Assembly: GCF_009177095.1 (NCBI RefSeq)
Contig: NZ_AP021861.1
Coordinates: 4,756,501 to 4,820,500 of the forward strand
Length of the DNA stretch: 64,000 nucleotides
Source: Lacipirellula parvula
Lineage (GTDB): Bacteria > Planctomycetota > Planctomycetia > Pirellulales > Lacipirellulaceae
Reading direction: 5' to 3'
Positions 1-10,377 of this stretch are shown here, in pieces. Both the position numbers and the translations under genes were made by a program. The notes beneath the pieces were generated by a model. The model saw only the letters and a list, made by a program, of their open reading frames with translations. It searched no databases and was not told the origin of the DNA. The first letter of the stretch is position 1. Each line of letters begins with the position of its first letter.

Positions 1-1786
1 CGCCGAGGGCGTATGACTCGGCTTTGCTGAGTCCCGAAAGATTGGCGTAGGCCCCGGTGAGGAAGACCGCCCAATCGGCTGCCGTCAGCGTACCGTTGAA
101 GTTGAGATCGCTACGGCCAAAGGCGTGGCCGCCGTTACCCGCGTAGGCGACCGTGGTCGCCAGCGGCGAACCGTTCACCATCAGGCTAATCGCCAAGTCT
201 TGCGTCGGCGATTTCAACCAACCGCCGCCGGCTGACAGGATGATCTGCTGGCCGACGCCCAGCGTGCCGGCGTCGCCAGTGGTGACTTCGGTGAACGTCA
301 GGTTATTCCCGGCGGCTGAGGTGATCTGCCAGGGGTTGTTGCCATCGACCGAGCCGTTGCCGGTCGAGTCGTAATGGCCGGTGATCGACGTCAGCGCCGT
401 TGGATTGATCGCTCCAAACGGCGAGCTGATGGTGAGTGCCGTGAGATTGACGGCTGCCGTCGTATTGTTTGTCAACGTGATCGCGCCCGTGTCGCGATTG
501 ACCGTCACATTGATGGCGGCCGCCGGCACGATGCGGAAAATCTCGCCTTGGCCGAGCGCGGGGAAGAAGGCGTTCCCGAACTTTACGATGTACAAATTGC
601 CGGCGTTGTCTTCGCCGAACGACGTCACGAACTGGATGTTCGCTCCGCCGCCGATGGCGGTTTCGAAAGCCGTCGTGTGGTTCGTCAGGCCAGTGAGATT
701 CGTACCGTCGTAGCTAGACGTCGGCGTGCTTGTGTTGAAGTTGCCTGAGTAAACGTTGCCGTTGGAAAAGTCGGAGAAAAAGTAGCGGCCTTGAAGTTCC
801 GGAACAGGGCCGCGATACACGTAACCGCCGGTGATCGAGCTGCCAACAAGTTGCGTCGGGTGGGGCAGGGGGTTGCTGTAGTGGGCGTAGTCGAAGATGG
901 GGTTGAGGTCGCCGGGCGAGCCGGGGCCCCCGACGCCGGGTTGGGTCGTCGCGATGGTGCCCTCGCGCGACGTCCAACCGAAGTTGAGGGGCGGGTTGGC
1001 GGGATTGGCGAAGAAGCTGCTGGGGACGTAGTTCACCTCTTCGGCGGTGTTGAACCCGACGTCGCCGATGTAGAAGTCGCCCGTTTGGCGATCAAAGCCC
1101 GAGCGGAACGGATTGCGAAGCCCCGTCAACGCCACGCTGACGCCGGCATGCGTGGCGTCCGTAGCCGGGGTGGGGAAGCTGGCCGTCAGATCGAACCGCA
1201 GCATCTTTCCGTAAACCGACGTTGGGCTTTCGATGAGCGCGGGGTTGAATCCTGCTTCATCGGCCTGGGTGCCGCCGTCGCCCATCGTGACGAACAACTC
1301 GTTGTTGTTGCCATTAGGGCGGAAATGAACTTGGTTGATCGTATGGAAGACGTTGTTGAGGTTCTGATATTGAAGCAGGCGGCGCTGGAGGACGGGCGTA
1401 CCCGAGACGACTTTGTATTCGTCGAGGGCGTTCGTGCCGTTGTTGTTGCTGGTCGTATAAAAGAGGCCGTTTGTTTGGTAGTCGGGGTTAAAAGTTAGGC
1501 CAAGGAGTCCGCCATCGGAATTGATCGATCCGGCAACGTCGAGAAAAGTGCTGAATGTTTGAGTTTGCATGTCGAACTTACGAATGCGACCAAGCTGGTT
1601 GCCTGTATCGCTCCGTTCGACGATGTAGAGAGAGCTATTGTCGCCGGGCGCCTGTGTCATGCCGACGGGCTGATTGAGACCGCCGACAACGCGTTCCACC
1701 GTGTAGGCGGCGCGCGCCGACTCGCCCCAGCCGGCGGTTAGCCAGCAGGCGACGAGCAAAGCGGTTATCAGCGATTGTTGATGCAT
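1..1786 (-). CDS. Secreted PQQ-type sugar dehydrogenase-like protein with dockerin repeat (partial)
   Basis: The frame is open from an ATG at 1786 to the left edge, giving 595 visible codons; the C-terminus lies outside the window. A Sec-type signal (MHQQSLITALLVACWL, cleaved near SARAA) precedes a glucose/sorbosone-dehydrogenase-like beta-propeller, recognised by the opening VERVVGGLNQPVGM, then GGLLGLTFNPDY, GDGGTQADEAG, GLRNPFR and the closing GEIFRIVPA. A beta-rich linker of roughly 130 residues follows, then a dockerin-like calcium loop (DLNFNGTLTAADWAVF) from about residue 560. A PEP-CTERM tail probably follows off the edge. Known members of the family oxidise aldose sugars outside the cytoplasm with PQQ; the substrate here cannot be read. 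Confidence 0.85.
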   Translation of the reverse strand, partial: MHQQSLITALLVACWLTAGWGESARAAYTVERVVGGLNQPVGMTQAPGDNSSLYIVERSDTGNQLGRIRKFDMQTQTFSTFLDVAGSINSDGGLLGLTFNPDYQTNGLFYTTSNNNGTNALDEYKVVSGTPVLQRRLLQYQNLNNVFHTINQVHFRPNGNNNELFVTMGDGGTQADEAGFNPALIESPTSVYGKMLRFDLTASFPTPATDATHAGVSVALTGLRNPFRSGFDRQTGDFYIGDVGFNTAEEVNYVPSSFFANPANPPLNFGWTSREGTIATTQPGVGGPGSPGDLNPIFDYAHYSNPLPHPTQLVGSSITGGYVYRGPVPELQGRYFFSDFSNGNVYSGNFNTSTPTSSYDGTNLTGLTNHTTAFETAIGGGANIQFVTSFGEDNAGNLYIVKFGNAFFPALGQGEIFRIVPAAAINVTVNRDTGAITLTNNTTAAVNLTALTISSPFGAINPTALTSITGHYDSTGNGSVDGNNPWQITSAAGNNLTFTEVTTGDAGTLGVGQQIILSAGGGWLKSPTQDLAISLMVNGSPLATTVAYAGNGGHAFGRSDLNFNGTLTAADWAVFLTGAYANLSGLSKAESYALG

Positions 1787-1919
1787 GTTGTTGCGGCAGA
1801 CAAAAACTGGGGCTCAGTTCGGTTCGCTAGATTGGATACGTTTCGTTCGGCAGTTCCAGTTTCACGCGTTCTTAACGTCGTTGTCGGCTCGGTTGCTTGA
1901 GCCTTTGATTTAAAGGGGC

Positions 1920-1982
1920 GCCGCTGTCGACCGCACCTTCCTGGCTGCCCCCCAGGCAGGCAGGCTGCGGATCGACAGCGGC
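1920..1982 (-). terminator. Long hairpin downstream of the GH51 gene
   Basis: An 11-bp perfect stem (GCCGCTGTCGA at 1920-1930 with its complement at 1972-1982) is extended by CCGCA/TGCGG after one bulged A. It begins 13 nt past the GH51 stop on the minus strand. Only a short CCCCTTT tract follows, so intrinsic termination is plausible but not textbook. The rest of 1787-1994 shows no gene. Confidence 0.4.
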
Positions 1983-1994
1983 CCCGATGCTTCG

Positions 1995-3533
1995 CTATCC
2001 CGTGAGCTCGATCTCCACCGCGCTCACCGAGGCCGCCGGGAATTCCCACTTCCCGTCGTTCGAGAGCGTCCGCTCGGCGATCTGCATCACGTCGTCACTG
2101 TTCAAATCGGAGACCTCGACCATCGGGTCGTCCGCGATTTCAAACGCCGTCGCACGCTTGATCGTCGCGCCCGCGAGGTTTAACTCTGCGGACGCCGCCC
2201 GATCGCGATTCGTGTTCACGACGTGCAAGAAAAGTTTGTCGCCGGTCCGGCTTGCCACAACGTCCAAGCCATCCGGAACATCAGTCACTTCCACCGCCTG
2301 CTCGCCGATGTGATGGCGGTAGAGCTTCATCACCCGCGCGACCGGCATCAAATACGACTTGCCGTGCGGCGTCGGCATCATCACCGCGTTCACCTGCCAC
2401 CGCGTGCCGCAAAAATCGGCCGCGGTGGCGATCTTCAGCACGTCGCCGTGCCGCTGGTGGTTGTTCAAAATCCGCCCGTAGGAAACCCCCGTCGCCCAGG
2501 TGGAAAGAACATCGCAGCGGTTACGTCCCGGAATCGCAAAGTGGCACTCCGTCATCGCCAGCGGCACGTCGCGGCCCTTTAGTCCGTCGCGTGTTTCGCG
2601 AATCTTGCGGTCGTTGATCTGCCAAGCGTTCATCAGGCAATCCCACGTCGCCGCCGGATCGCGACGGTAGAGTTCGCCTCGCAGCACCGGACGCTCATCG
2701 CTATCCGGGTTGAACATCTGATGGAACGCGAGCATGTCGACGTGGTCGCCCGCTTGCTCGTACATGTCGGCCGCCCACCCCGAATCGCCCCAGGCGATCA
2801 CTTGAATGGAGGGATCGACCTGCCGCATCGCCTTTGAAAACTCGATCGTCTTGGCGATCGCCTCGCCCTTGTTGAAGCCTCGGTTGTCGTACGAGGTTTC
2901 ATTTCCCAACTGCCAGTAGCGAATCGTCAGCGGATCGGCGAATCCGTGGCCGCGGCGTTCGGCGTTATCGGGATCGTTGCAGTAAGCGACCCAGTCGGCC
3001 GCTTCCTGAGCGTCGCCCCACCGCATGCTCCCCTTCGCTTCGCGATACTGCTTGCGACCGTCGCCAGCGAAATTGACGCACATCAGCGGCTCAGACTTCA
3101 CCTGCCGGCAGAAGTCGATGAACTCAGCCGTCCCGATCTGGTTTGATTCGAGGCCGCCCCACATGAGGTTGACCATCGGGGGACGCTTGTCACGCGGCCC
3201 GACGCCTTCGCGCCAGCGGTAGAAATCGGTAAAGATCCCGCCCCAACGCATCATCGTCGGCGCCAAATCTTGCGTAGCGGCGATCAAGTCTGGCCGCCAA
3301 CGATCTTGCAAATGGTCCCACGAAGCCTCGACAGAGCTGTCGGTGACGCCCAACGGCTCCATGAATTGCATATAGAGATAAGGAGACAACTCGAATCGCG
3401 GCGTCAGATCGACCTGTAGCAGCGATCCTTTCTCAGCCGCGGCATGCGCGTTGCGCGCACTCGCTAGCGTCGCCGCGGTCGCGCCAACGACCAACGACTT
3501 CACCGCATCGCGGCGAGAAAGTTGCCGAGCCAT
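1995..3533 (-). CDS. GH51 alpha-L-arabinofuranosidase-like glycosidase, exported
   Basis: This 512-residue protein has a twin-arginine-type signal (SRRDAVKSLVVGATAA, cut after NAHAA), so it is probably exported folded. The (beta/alpha)8 hydrolase shows the clan GH-A pair: the acid/base Glu in QLGNETSYDN near residue 212 and the nucleophile Glu in MTECHFAI near residue 328. MRWGGIFTDFYRW and the beta-rich C-terminal third fit GH51. The expected activity is release of alpha-L-arabinofuranosyl side chains from arabinoxylan, xyloglucan or pectin. Length is normal for the family. It is transcribed away from the XylR-like regulator at 4076, with a palindrome 46 bp upstream of its start, which suggests control by that regulator. 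Some GH51 enzymes are endoglucanases, so specificity is open. Confidence 0.85.
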   Translation of the reverse strand: MARQLSRRDAVKSLVVGATAATLASARNAHAAAEKGSLLQVDLTPRFELSPYLYMQFMEPLGVTDSSVEASWDHLQDRWRPDLIAATQDLAPTMMRWGGIFTDFYRWREGVGPRDKRPPMVNLMWGGLESNQIGTAEFIDFCRQVKSEPLMCVNFAGDGRKQYREAKGSMRWGDAQEAADWVAYCNDPDNAERRGHGFADPLTIRYWQLGNETSYDNRGFNKGEAIAKTIEFSKAMRQVDPSIQVIAWGDSGWAADMYEQAGDHVDMLAFHQMFNPDSDERPVLRGELYRRDPAATWDCLMNAWQINDRKIRETRDGLKGRDVPLAMTECHFAIPGRNRCDVLSTWATGVSYGRILNNHQRHGDVLKIATAADFCGTRWQVNAVMMPTPHGKSYLMPVARVMKLYRHHIGEQAVEVTDVPDGLDVVASRTGDKLFLHVVNTNRDRAASAELNLAGATIKRATAFEIADDPMVEVSDLNSDDVMQIAERTLSNDGKWEFPAASVSAVEIELTG

Positions 3534-3578
3534 AAGAACTCAAAAGCTGCCGGCTGGTAAATGACAGATGAGGGCCGC

Positions 3579-3597
3579 CATGACCAAAACAGTCATG
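3579..3597. promoter_or_regulatory. Palindrome CATGAC-N7-GTCATG upstream of GH51
   Basis: A perfect 6-bp inverted repeat with a 7-bp spacer lies 46 bp upstream of the GH51 start, flanked by CCG on both sides. Position and symmetry suit a repressor or activator site. This is inference from the sequence only. Confidence 0.35.
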
Positions 3598-3609
3598 CCG
3601 CGCCGCTGC

Positions 3610-3837
3610 CTACCAGCGTGGGAAAAGTAGTTCGCGAATTGCCTGGAAGTAGTAGTGCCGCCTGTCGAGCGTTGCAGCCAACGCCGCATCCATGAAAAGC
3701 GAGACGTCCTTGCCGGCCGCGCGAGCGCGGTTCCTTAATGTCTCTACCTGCTCGACAGTGTTTCCATTTTGCTTGGAACCGTAATTTCCAACAATGAGAT
3801 GGAGCGTCTGCGTCATTGAGATATATTGCTTATTCAA
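3610..3837 (-). CDS. Small hypothetical protein (weakly DsrE-like), doubtful
   Basis: An open frame of 75 codons (or 68 from an internal ATG at 3816) lies in the divergent gap between GH51 and the XylR-like regulator. The reading MTQTLHLIVGNYG followed by an amphipathic helix and KDVSLFMDAA recalls the first beta-alpha-beta unit of DsrE-like sulfur-relay proteins, but it stops well short of the usual length of about 110 residues. It could be a truncated gene or a chance frame. No clear ribosome binding site is visible, and its 5' end overlaps the direct repeats at 3815-3850. Confidence 0.25.
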   Translation of the reverse strand: MNKQYISMTQTLHLIVGNYGSKQNGNTVEQVETLRNRARAAGKDVSLFMDAALAATLDRRHYYFQAIRELLFPRW

Positions 3838-3850
3838 ATTGAGATATATT
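3815..3850. promoter_or_regulatory. Tandem direct repeats ATTGAGATATATT
   Basis: Two identical 13-bp copies sit at 3815-3827 and 3838-3850, 23 bp apart (about two helical turns), in an AT-rich patch between the divergent GH51 gene and the AraC-type regulator. AraC-family proteins commonly bind direct repeats about 21 bp apart, so these are candidate sites for the regulator at 4076. No experimental evidence is implied. Confidence 0.4.
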
Positions 3851-4075
3851 CCGGCCCCGCTTCTCTTGGTTCCGCCGGCCCTCCGGACTAGAATTTACCG
3901 AAGATCGCAGCCGTTTCCAGCCCTCCATGGCATAGGCCGACTGCGAACTTCGGACGGATGGCGGCCTTCTTTTCATCCGTTCCGCACCATTCTTGTCGCT
4001 CCTTATTGAGAAACTTGTTTCTGGCCGCCATGCTTTGTGCTGGTGCGGCCAGCGCACCTTGCGGAATCTTGGCCT

Positions 4076-5308
4076 ATGTCCGAGCGCCTACGCGTCGCCC
4101 TCGACATTGAAACGTCCCTCGTTTACGGACGGCGACTCCTGGAAGGAGTCTCGCGCTACCTCCGCGCCAACCGGCCTTGGTCGATCTATATCGAACAGCA
4201 CGAACTCGGCAGCGACCTGCCCGGCTTCCTCAAACGCTGGAACGGCGACGGCATTATCACCCGCCAAGCGAGCCCCGAGTCGATCAAGCTCCTCAAGCGG
4301 CGTCATCTCGCCGCTATCGATCTCGGCGACATCCATCCCCATCTTGGTTTGCTGCGGATCGGCTCCGCCCAAGTCACCATCGGGCGGATGGCGGCTGAAC
4401 ACCTATTGGAGCGAGGCTTCGAGCATTTCGCCTGCTGCGGGTTCGAAGGCGAGCATTGGTCGCAGCGTCGCCGCGACGGCTTCATCGCCGAGATCGGCCA
4501 CGCCGGCTTTCAAACGAGCGTCTACGAGTCGCCGAGCGCCGGTCTGCAGGTTTGGAAGCGCGATCAGCAACGGCTCGTCGAGTGGATCAACTCGCTGCCG
4601 CGTCCCGTCGGCGTCTTCGCAACGAATGATATGCGCGGCCAACACATTCTCGACGCCTGTGCCCGGCTCGATCTCGCGGTCCCCGAACAAGTCGCGGTGA
4701 TCGGCGTCGATAACGACGATCTTGTCTGCAATCTCTGCAACCCGGCTCTTTCGAGCATCATCCCCAATCCGGAGCGCATTGGTTACGAAGCGGCTGGTTG
4801 GCTCGATCGGATGATGCAAGGCGAAACGCCGGCCGCGCTCGACATCGAGATCCCGCCGCTCGGCATCGCCGTGCGGCAGTCTTCGGATGTGTTCGCCGTT
4901 TCCGATCCAACTCTTGCGGCGGCGCTTCGCTTTATCCGCGAACGGGCCTGCGACGGCGCCACGGTCACCGATCTGCTGAACCACCTGTCGGTGTCGCGCA
5001 GCTGGCTCGAACGAAACTTCCGCAAGTTGCTCAACCGCTCGCCGCAGGCCGAGATTCGCATGGTGCAGATTAAGCGGTGCAAGGAACTGTTGCGGACAAC
5101 GAACCTCTCGCTCGAAAAGATCGCCGGCCTCGCCGGATTTGAACACCCCGAATACATGAGCGTGGTGTTCAAGCGCGAGACCGGCCGCACCCCCGGACAG
5201 TATCGCAGCAATGGGTCGGCCCCCGTCGGCGCAGCGGCTGCGGGCGGAAACTCGATCAGCGCGGCGAACGCCATCGACGTAAAGAAGCGAAATGGCATGA
5301 TGATATGA
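4076..5308 (+). CDS. XylR-like transcription regulator: sugar-binding domain fused to AraC HTH
   Basis: A 410-residue protein. Residues ~1-270 form a periplasmic-binding-protein-like sensor of LacI/XylR type (MSERLRVALDIETS at the start, GVFATNDMRGQHILDAC, VAVIGVDND). Residues ~285-385 form an AraC-type double helix-turn-helix (VTDLLNHLSVSRSWLERNF, then LEKIAGLAGFEHPEYMSVVFKRETGRTPGQYR). This architecture is that of E. coli XylR, a xylose-responsive activator. ATG 4076 is preferred over the in-frame ATG at 4037 because homology begins there. Its stop overlaps the next gene's start as ATGA, so regulator and PSCyt gene are probably cotranscribed. It likely senses a pentose or related sugar and controls GH51 and/or its own operon. 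Confidence 0.85.
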   Translation: MSERLRVALDIETSLVYGRRLLEGVSRYLRANRPWSIYIEQHELGSDLPGFLKRWNGDGIITRQASPESIKLLKRRHLAAIDLGDIHPHLGLLRIGSAQVTIGRMAAEHLLERGFEHFACCGFEGEHWSQRRRDGFIAEIGHAGFQTSVYESPSAGLQVWKRDQQRLVEWINSLPRPVGVFATNDMRGQHILDACARLDLAVPEQVAVIGVDNDDLVCNLCNPALSSIIPNPERIGYEAAGWLDRMMQGETPAALDIEIPPLGIAVRQSSDVFAVSDPTLAAALRFIRERACDGATVTDLLNHLSVSRSWLERNFRKLLNRSPQAEIRMVQIKRCKELLRTTNLSLEKIAGLAGFEHPEYMSVVFKRETGRTPGQYRSNGSAPVGAAAAGGNSISAANAIDVKKRNGMMI

Positions 5309-7779
5309 GTGACGAGCAGACCACTGCCGACGTGCGTACGACGCTGCGACGCGCTGCGACCGCTGCACGTCTGTTGTCGGCGATTGCGTTCCTCGGCTTG
5401 TTAGTCGGCGACGTCGAGTCGTCCCATGCGGCTCCAGTAAACTTCTCTCGTGAAGTGAAGCCGATCTTGGCCCGCCGTTGCTTTGCCTGCCACGGTCCCG
5501 ACTCGGGCGAAGGGGGCCTCCGGCTCGACAGCCGCGAGCACGCCCTCGCGGAGCTTGATTCGGGCCTACTTGCGATCGTGCCGAAGGACGTTGATTCGAG
5601 TGAGTTGCTCGCAAGAGTCACTGCAGAGGATGAGTTCACGCGGATGCCGCCGGAAGGTAAGCCGCTCACGGAGCACGAGATTGACGTGCTCCGTCGCTGG
5701 ATCGCCGAAGGTGCGGAGTATCAGAAGCATTGGGCGTTCGTCGCTCCAGAAAAGCACGAGCCGCCGGTGATTGAGGGCGAGAATAAGGCGTGGGTGCGAA
5801 CGCCAATCGATGCATTCATCCTCGCGCAGCTCGAGGCGAATAATCTGCAGCCGGCGCCGAAGGCGGATAAGCGAACGCTCTGCCGCCGCGCTTACTACGA
5901 CCTCACCGGCTTGCCGCCCACTGAACAACAGCTTGAGGAATTCCTCGACGACGAATCGCCCGACGCTTGGGAGAAGTTAATCGACAAGCTGCTCGCGTCG
6001 CCCCATTACGGCGAGCGTTGGGGCCGGCATTGGCTTGACCTCGTCCGTTTCGCCGAGACCAACAGCTTTGAGCGCGACGGCCAGAAACCGAACGCTTGGA
6101 AGTACCGCGATTACGTCATCCGCAGTTTTAACGACGACAAGCCGTATGATCAGTTCATCAAAGAACAGCTCGCGGGCGATGAACTTGACGAGGTGACGCG
6201 TGATTCGATCATCGCCACCGGCTACTATCGCCTCGGAATCTGGGACGACGAGCCGGCCGATTCAGTCCAGGCGCGCTCGGATGAGATGGACGATCTCATC
6301 GCGACAACCAGCCAGGCGTTCCTCGGCCTCACCGTTGGGTGCGCCCGCTGCCACGATCACAAGATCGATCCGATCCCGCAGAAGGATTACTACGGAATGG
6401 CGGCGTTCTTCGGCGACGTCACCTCCTACGGCGATCGCGGCGACCAGACCTCATGCAATCAGTGGGATCTGAGCCCGCCGGAGACGGCGGCACGTCGTCG
6501 CGAGCTCCGCGAGCAGGCCGACCTCGTGAATCGTGAAGTGGTCTCGATGGAAGAGGTCGGCGTCAAGCGGATGGAAGCTCCCGACCAGCGCCGGAGCGAA
6601 ACGCACGATCGCGAGCGACTGCTGAAACGTAAGCTAAAAAAGTATCTCAACGCGTCGGAGTGGGAGCAGTACCAAGCGACGCGGCAGCGGCTCGACGCGG
6701 CGCACGCCGAGCTGCGCGAACTCGGCGAACCAGAGTCGGCCCTCGCGCTCGCGCGCTGCAACGCGCATCCCGAGCCAACGCACCTCAACGTCCGCGGCAA
6801 CCCTCACGTCCCGGGCGAAGTGGTCGAACCCCGCTTCCCGCAACTCTTCGGCGTCGAGCAGCCGACGATTCCCGCAGCGCCGGCAGGCGCGCGTTCGGCC
6901 GGCCGGCGCAAGGTGCTCGCCGACTGGATCGCGTCCAACGACAACATGCTCACGTCGCGGGTGATCGCGAACCGCGTCTGGCAGCACCACTTTGGCCGCG
7001 GCCTCGTCCGCTCGGCGAACAACTTTGGCGAGCTCGGCGACGTGCCGACGCATCCCGAACTATTAGATTGGCTCGCGATCTGGCTCACCGAGCATGAGTG
7101 GAAACTGAAGCCGCTCCACCGGTTGATCATGACCAGTAGCGCCTACCAGATGTCGAGCCAGGCCGACGCCGTCGCGCTCGCCGCCGATCCGCTCAACGAC
7201 AATCTCTGGCGATTTGACCTGCGCCGCCTCGGCGCCGAAGAACTCCGCGATGCGACGCTTGCCGCTAGCGGGAAGCTGAACCTTGAGATGTACGGCCCGA
7301 GCTTTTACCCCGAGATGTCGCCCGAAGTCCTCGCCACGCAGTCGATGCCAGGCCAAGGCTGGGGCAAGTCGTCGTCCAAAGAACAATCGAGACGCAGCGT
7401 CTATATCTACGTGAAGCGCTCGCTGCTGACGCCGCTCCTCACGGCATTCGACTTCCCCGACGTCGACGCCAGCTGCGAAGCACGCTTCAACACAACCCAA
7501 CCGGGCCAAGCGCTGTCAATGCTCAACGGCCAGTTCGCCAACGAGCAAGCCGGCTACCTCGCCAATCGCGTCCGCACCGAAGCGGGCGACGATCCGAAAG
7601 ACCAAGTCGCCCGCGCGATCGAAATCACCTTAGGCCGCGAAGCGACCAAAGAAGAAATCGCCGACGGCCTCGAGCTATTAAATCAACTCACAAAAGAACA
7701 CAACCGCGACCCGCAAGAAGCCCTCCGCTACTGGTGCCTAGTCGCGCTCAACCAAAACGAATTCCTGTACCTAGACTAA
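5305..7779 (+). CDS. PSCyt1-DUF1549-DUF1553 planctomycete cytochrome-like protein
   Basis: This 824-residue exported protein has an N-terminal hydrophobic segment (residues ~18-42), then PSCyt1 with one haem-binding motif CFACH (KPILARRCFACHGPDSGEGGL). DUF1549/PSCyt2 follows (HWLDLVRFAETNSFERDG), with a second CxxCH-type motif, CARCHDHKIDPIPQKDYYG. An acidic/basic helical insert follows around residues 395-480, then DUF1553/PSD1 (RVIANRVWQHHFGRGLVR). The role of these families is unknown; they are abundant in planctomycetes and usually sit beside a DUF1501 gene, as here. Translation is coupled to the upstream XylR-like regulator through a 4-bp overlap, linking it to sugar metabolism. A periplasmic electron-transfer or carbohydrate-processing role is inference. 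Confidence 0.88.
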   Translation: MSDEQTTADVRTTLRRAATAARLLSAIAFLGLLVGDVESSHAAPVNFSREVKPILARRCFACHGPDSGEGGLRLDSREHALAELDSGLLAIVPKDVDSSELLARVTAEDEFTRMPPEGKPLTEHEIDVLRRWIAEGAEYQKHWAFVAPEKHEPPVIEGENKAWVRTPIDAFILAQLEANNLQPAPKADKRTLCRRAYYDLTGLPPTEQQLEEFLDDESPDAWEKLIDKLLASPHYGERWGRHWLDLVRFAETNSFERDGQKPNAWKYRDYVIRSFNDDKPYDQFIKEQLAGDELDEVTRDSIIATGYYRLGIWDDEPADSVQARSDEMDDLIATTSQAFLGLTVGCARCHDHKIDPIPQKDYYGMAAFFGDVTSYGDRGDQTSCNQWDLSPPETAARRRELREQADLVNREVVSMEEVGVKRMEAPDQRRSETHDRERLLKRKLKKYLNASEWEQYQATRQRLDAAHAELRELGEPESALALARCNAHPEPTHLNVRGNPHVPGEVVEPRFPQLFGVEQPTIPAAPAGARSAGRRKVLADWIASNDNMLTSRVIANRVWQHHFGRGLVRSANNFGELGDVPTHPELLDWLAIWLTEHEWKLKPLHRLIMTSSAYQMSSQADAVALAADPLNDNLWRFDLRRLGAEELRDATLAASGKLNLEMYGPSFYPEMSPEVLATQSMPGQGWGKSSSKEQSRRSVYIYVKRSLLTPLLTAFDFPDVDASCEARFNTTQPGQALSMLNGQFANEQAGYLANRVRTEAGDDPKDQVARAIEITLGREATKEEIADGLELLNQLTKEHNRDPQEALRYWCLVALNQNEFLYLD

Positions 7780-7794
7780 ATCTCCCCCGCATTC

Positions 7795-7865
7795 CTTTGC
7801 GCCTTCGCGCCTTTGCGTGAGACCATCTTCATTAAGATCTCACGCAAAGGCGCGAAGGCGCAAAG
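7795..7865. repeat. Perfect 28-bp inverted repeat, dispersed-repeat type
   Basis: Arms at 7795-7822 and 7838-7865 are exact reverse complements, separated by 15 nt, and read CTTTGCGCCTTCGCGCC... outward. Similar cgcaaag/gcgaag strings occur in spacers of many unrelated bacteria. The element lies between the PSCyt gene's stop (7779) and the DUF1501 start (7888) and could act as a transcript-stabilising or attenuating hairpin. Translation through it gives the meaningless RKGAKAQRRR, which argues against starting the downstream gene at 7813. Confidence 0.8.
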
Positions 7866-7887
7866 AAGACGAAGAGAAAGCAAAGCG

Positions 7888-9324
<1,437 letters not shown>

Positions 9325-9400
9325 TTTGTGAGAAACTTTTCACTCATCTCGTATTAACTATTAGTACGTCTTCACTCGTCAGCATCGAAAGATATCAATC

Positions 9401-10222
9401 ATGTCCAACAACGGCAGAGCCTTCCGACTCGACGGACGCGTCGCCCTCGTCACTGGCAGCACTCGCGGTCTCGGTAAGCAAATCGCGTTGTCGCTGGCCC
9501 AAGCTGGCGCCAAGGTGGCGATGAACTACGCCAACGACCACAGCACGGCGATGGCTGCGTTCGCCGATCTGCAATCGGTCTCGCAAGAGTCATGTATCGT
9601 CCGCGGCGACGTCACCGACGCGGCGAACGTCGACCGGATGTGTCAGGAAGTCGCCGACACGCTCGGGCCGATCGACATCCTTGTGATCAACGCGACATGC
9701 GCTCAACCGGAGCTGCCGTTTGAAGAGTACGAATGGGACTTCTTCCAAACGATGCTCGACTTCTTCGTGAAGAGCCCGGTGCTGTTGATGAAGTCGTGCC
9801 TGCCGCACATGAAGGAACAGCAGTGGGGTCGCGTCATCCACATCACGAGCGAGGTCCTCGCACTCGCTTCGTCGCCGTTCAGCGCGTACGTCGCTGCTAA
9901 GGGTGGCCAGACGGGCCTCGCGCTCAGCACCGCTCGCGAACTCGCCGGCTCCGGCATCACGGTCAACATGATCGCTCCCGGTTGGATCCCCGTCGAACGA
10001 CATGCCCACTACTCGAAGGAGCAGATGAACGGGTACCTCGAAAACGTCCCCGCCGGCCGGATGGGAACTCCCGACGACGTGGCGCCGACGGTCATCTACC
10101 TCGCCAGCGAGGAATCGCGGTTCGTCACCGGCCAAACGCTTTCGGTCAACGGCGGCAACACGGTGCTGAAGAGCGTCCTCAGCGAGAGCGGCTACATGTT
10201 CAGCGGGAACGCGAGCGAATAG
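9401..10222 (+). CDS. SDR family oxidoreductase (FabG-like)
   Basis: A 273-residue classical short-chain dehydrogenase. The Rossmann cofactor motif TGSTRGLG is at residues 18-25. The catalytic set Ser150 (ITSEV), Tyr163 and Lys167 (YVAAK) is complete. The usual NAG motif is NAT (97-99), a conservative departure. The C-terminal GRMGTPDDVAPTVIYLASEESRFVTGQTLSVNGG is typical of FabG-like enzymes. It is cytoplasmic and NAD(P)-dependent. It lies 76 bp after the DUF1501 gene, with a CGAAAG-rich leader, so it may belong to the sugar-linked operon and reduce or oxidise a sugar or keto acid rather than serve fatty acid synthesis. Substrate is not determinable. Confidence 0.85.
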   Translation: MSNNGRAFRLDGRVALVTGSTRGLGKQIALSLAQAGAKVAMNYANDHSTAMAAFADLQSVSQESCIVRGDVTDAANVDRMCQEVADTLGPIDILVINATCAQPELPFEEYEWDFFQTMLDFFVKSPVLLMKSCLPHMKEQQWGRVIHITSEVLALASSPFSAYVAAKGGQTGLALSTARELAGSGITVNMIAPGWIPVERHAHYSKEQMNGYLENVPAGRMGTPDDVAPTVIYLASEESRFVTGQTLSVNGGNTVLKSVLSESGYMFSGNASE

Positions 10223-10377
10223 TAAGCGAGTTTTTTGGCGTCGCGTTAGATCATGCTTTGAGAAGAGGCGGCAAACAATGAACGGGCAGACACAGGCAAG
10301 CAACGGCGAGCAGCAGTCGCCCAAGCGTCGATTGACGCGATGCCTTGAAAATCATGTAAACACGGCGGCTGCGGGAG

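Noticed and set aside
791-1498. 235-codon plus-strand frame
   Set aside because: Antisense to the partial sugar-dehydrogenase-like gene, whose motifs and frame are consistent from 1786 to the edge.
4403-5614. 403-codon minus-strand frame
   Set aside because: Antisense to the XylR-like regulator, which has complete sensor and AraC domains; no recognisable content.
7813-7887. N-terminal extension of the DUF1501 gene
   Set aside because: The ATG at 7813 lies in a perfect palindromic repeat; the Tat signal starts at 7888, where a purine-rich ribosome binding site precedes it.
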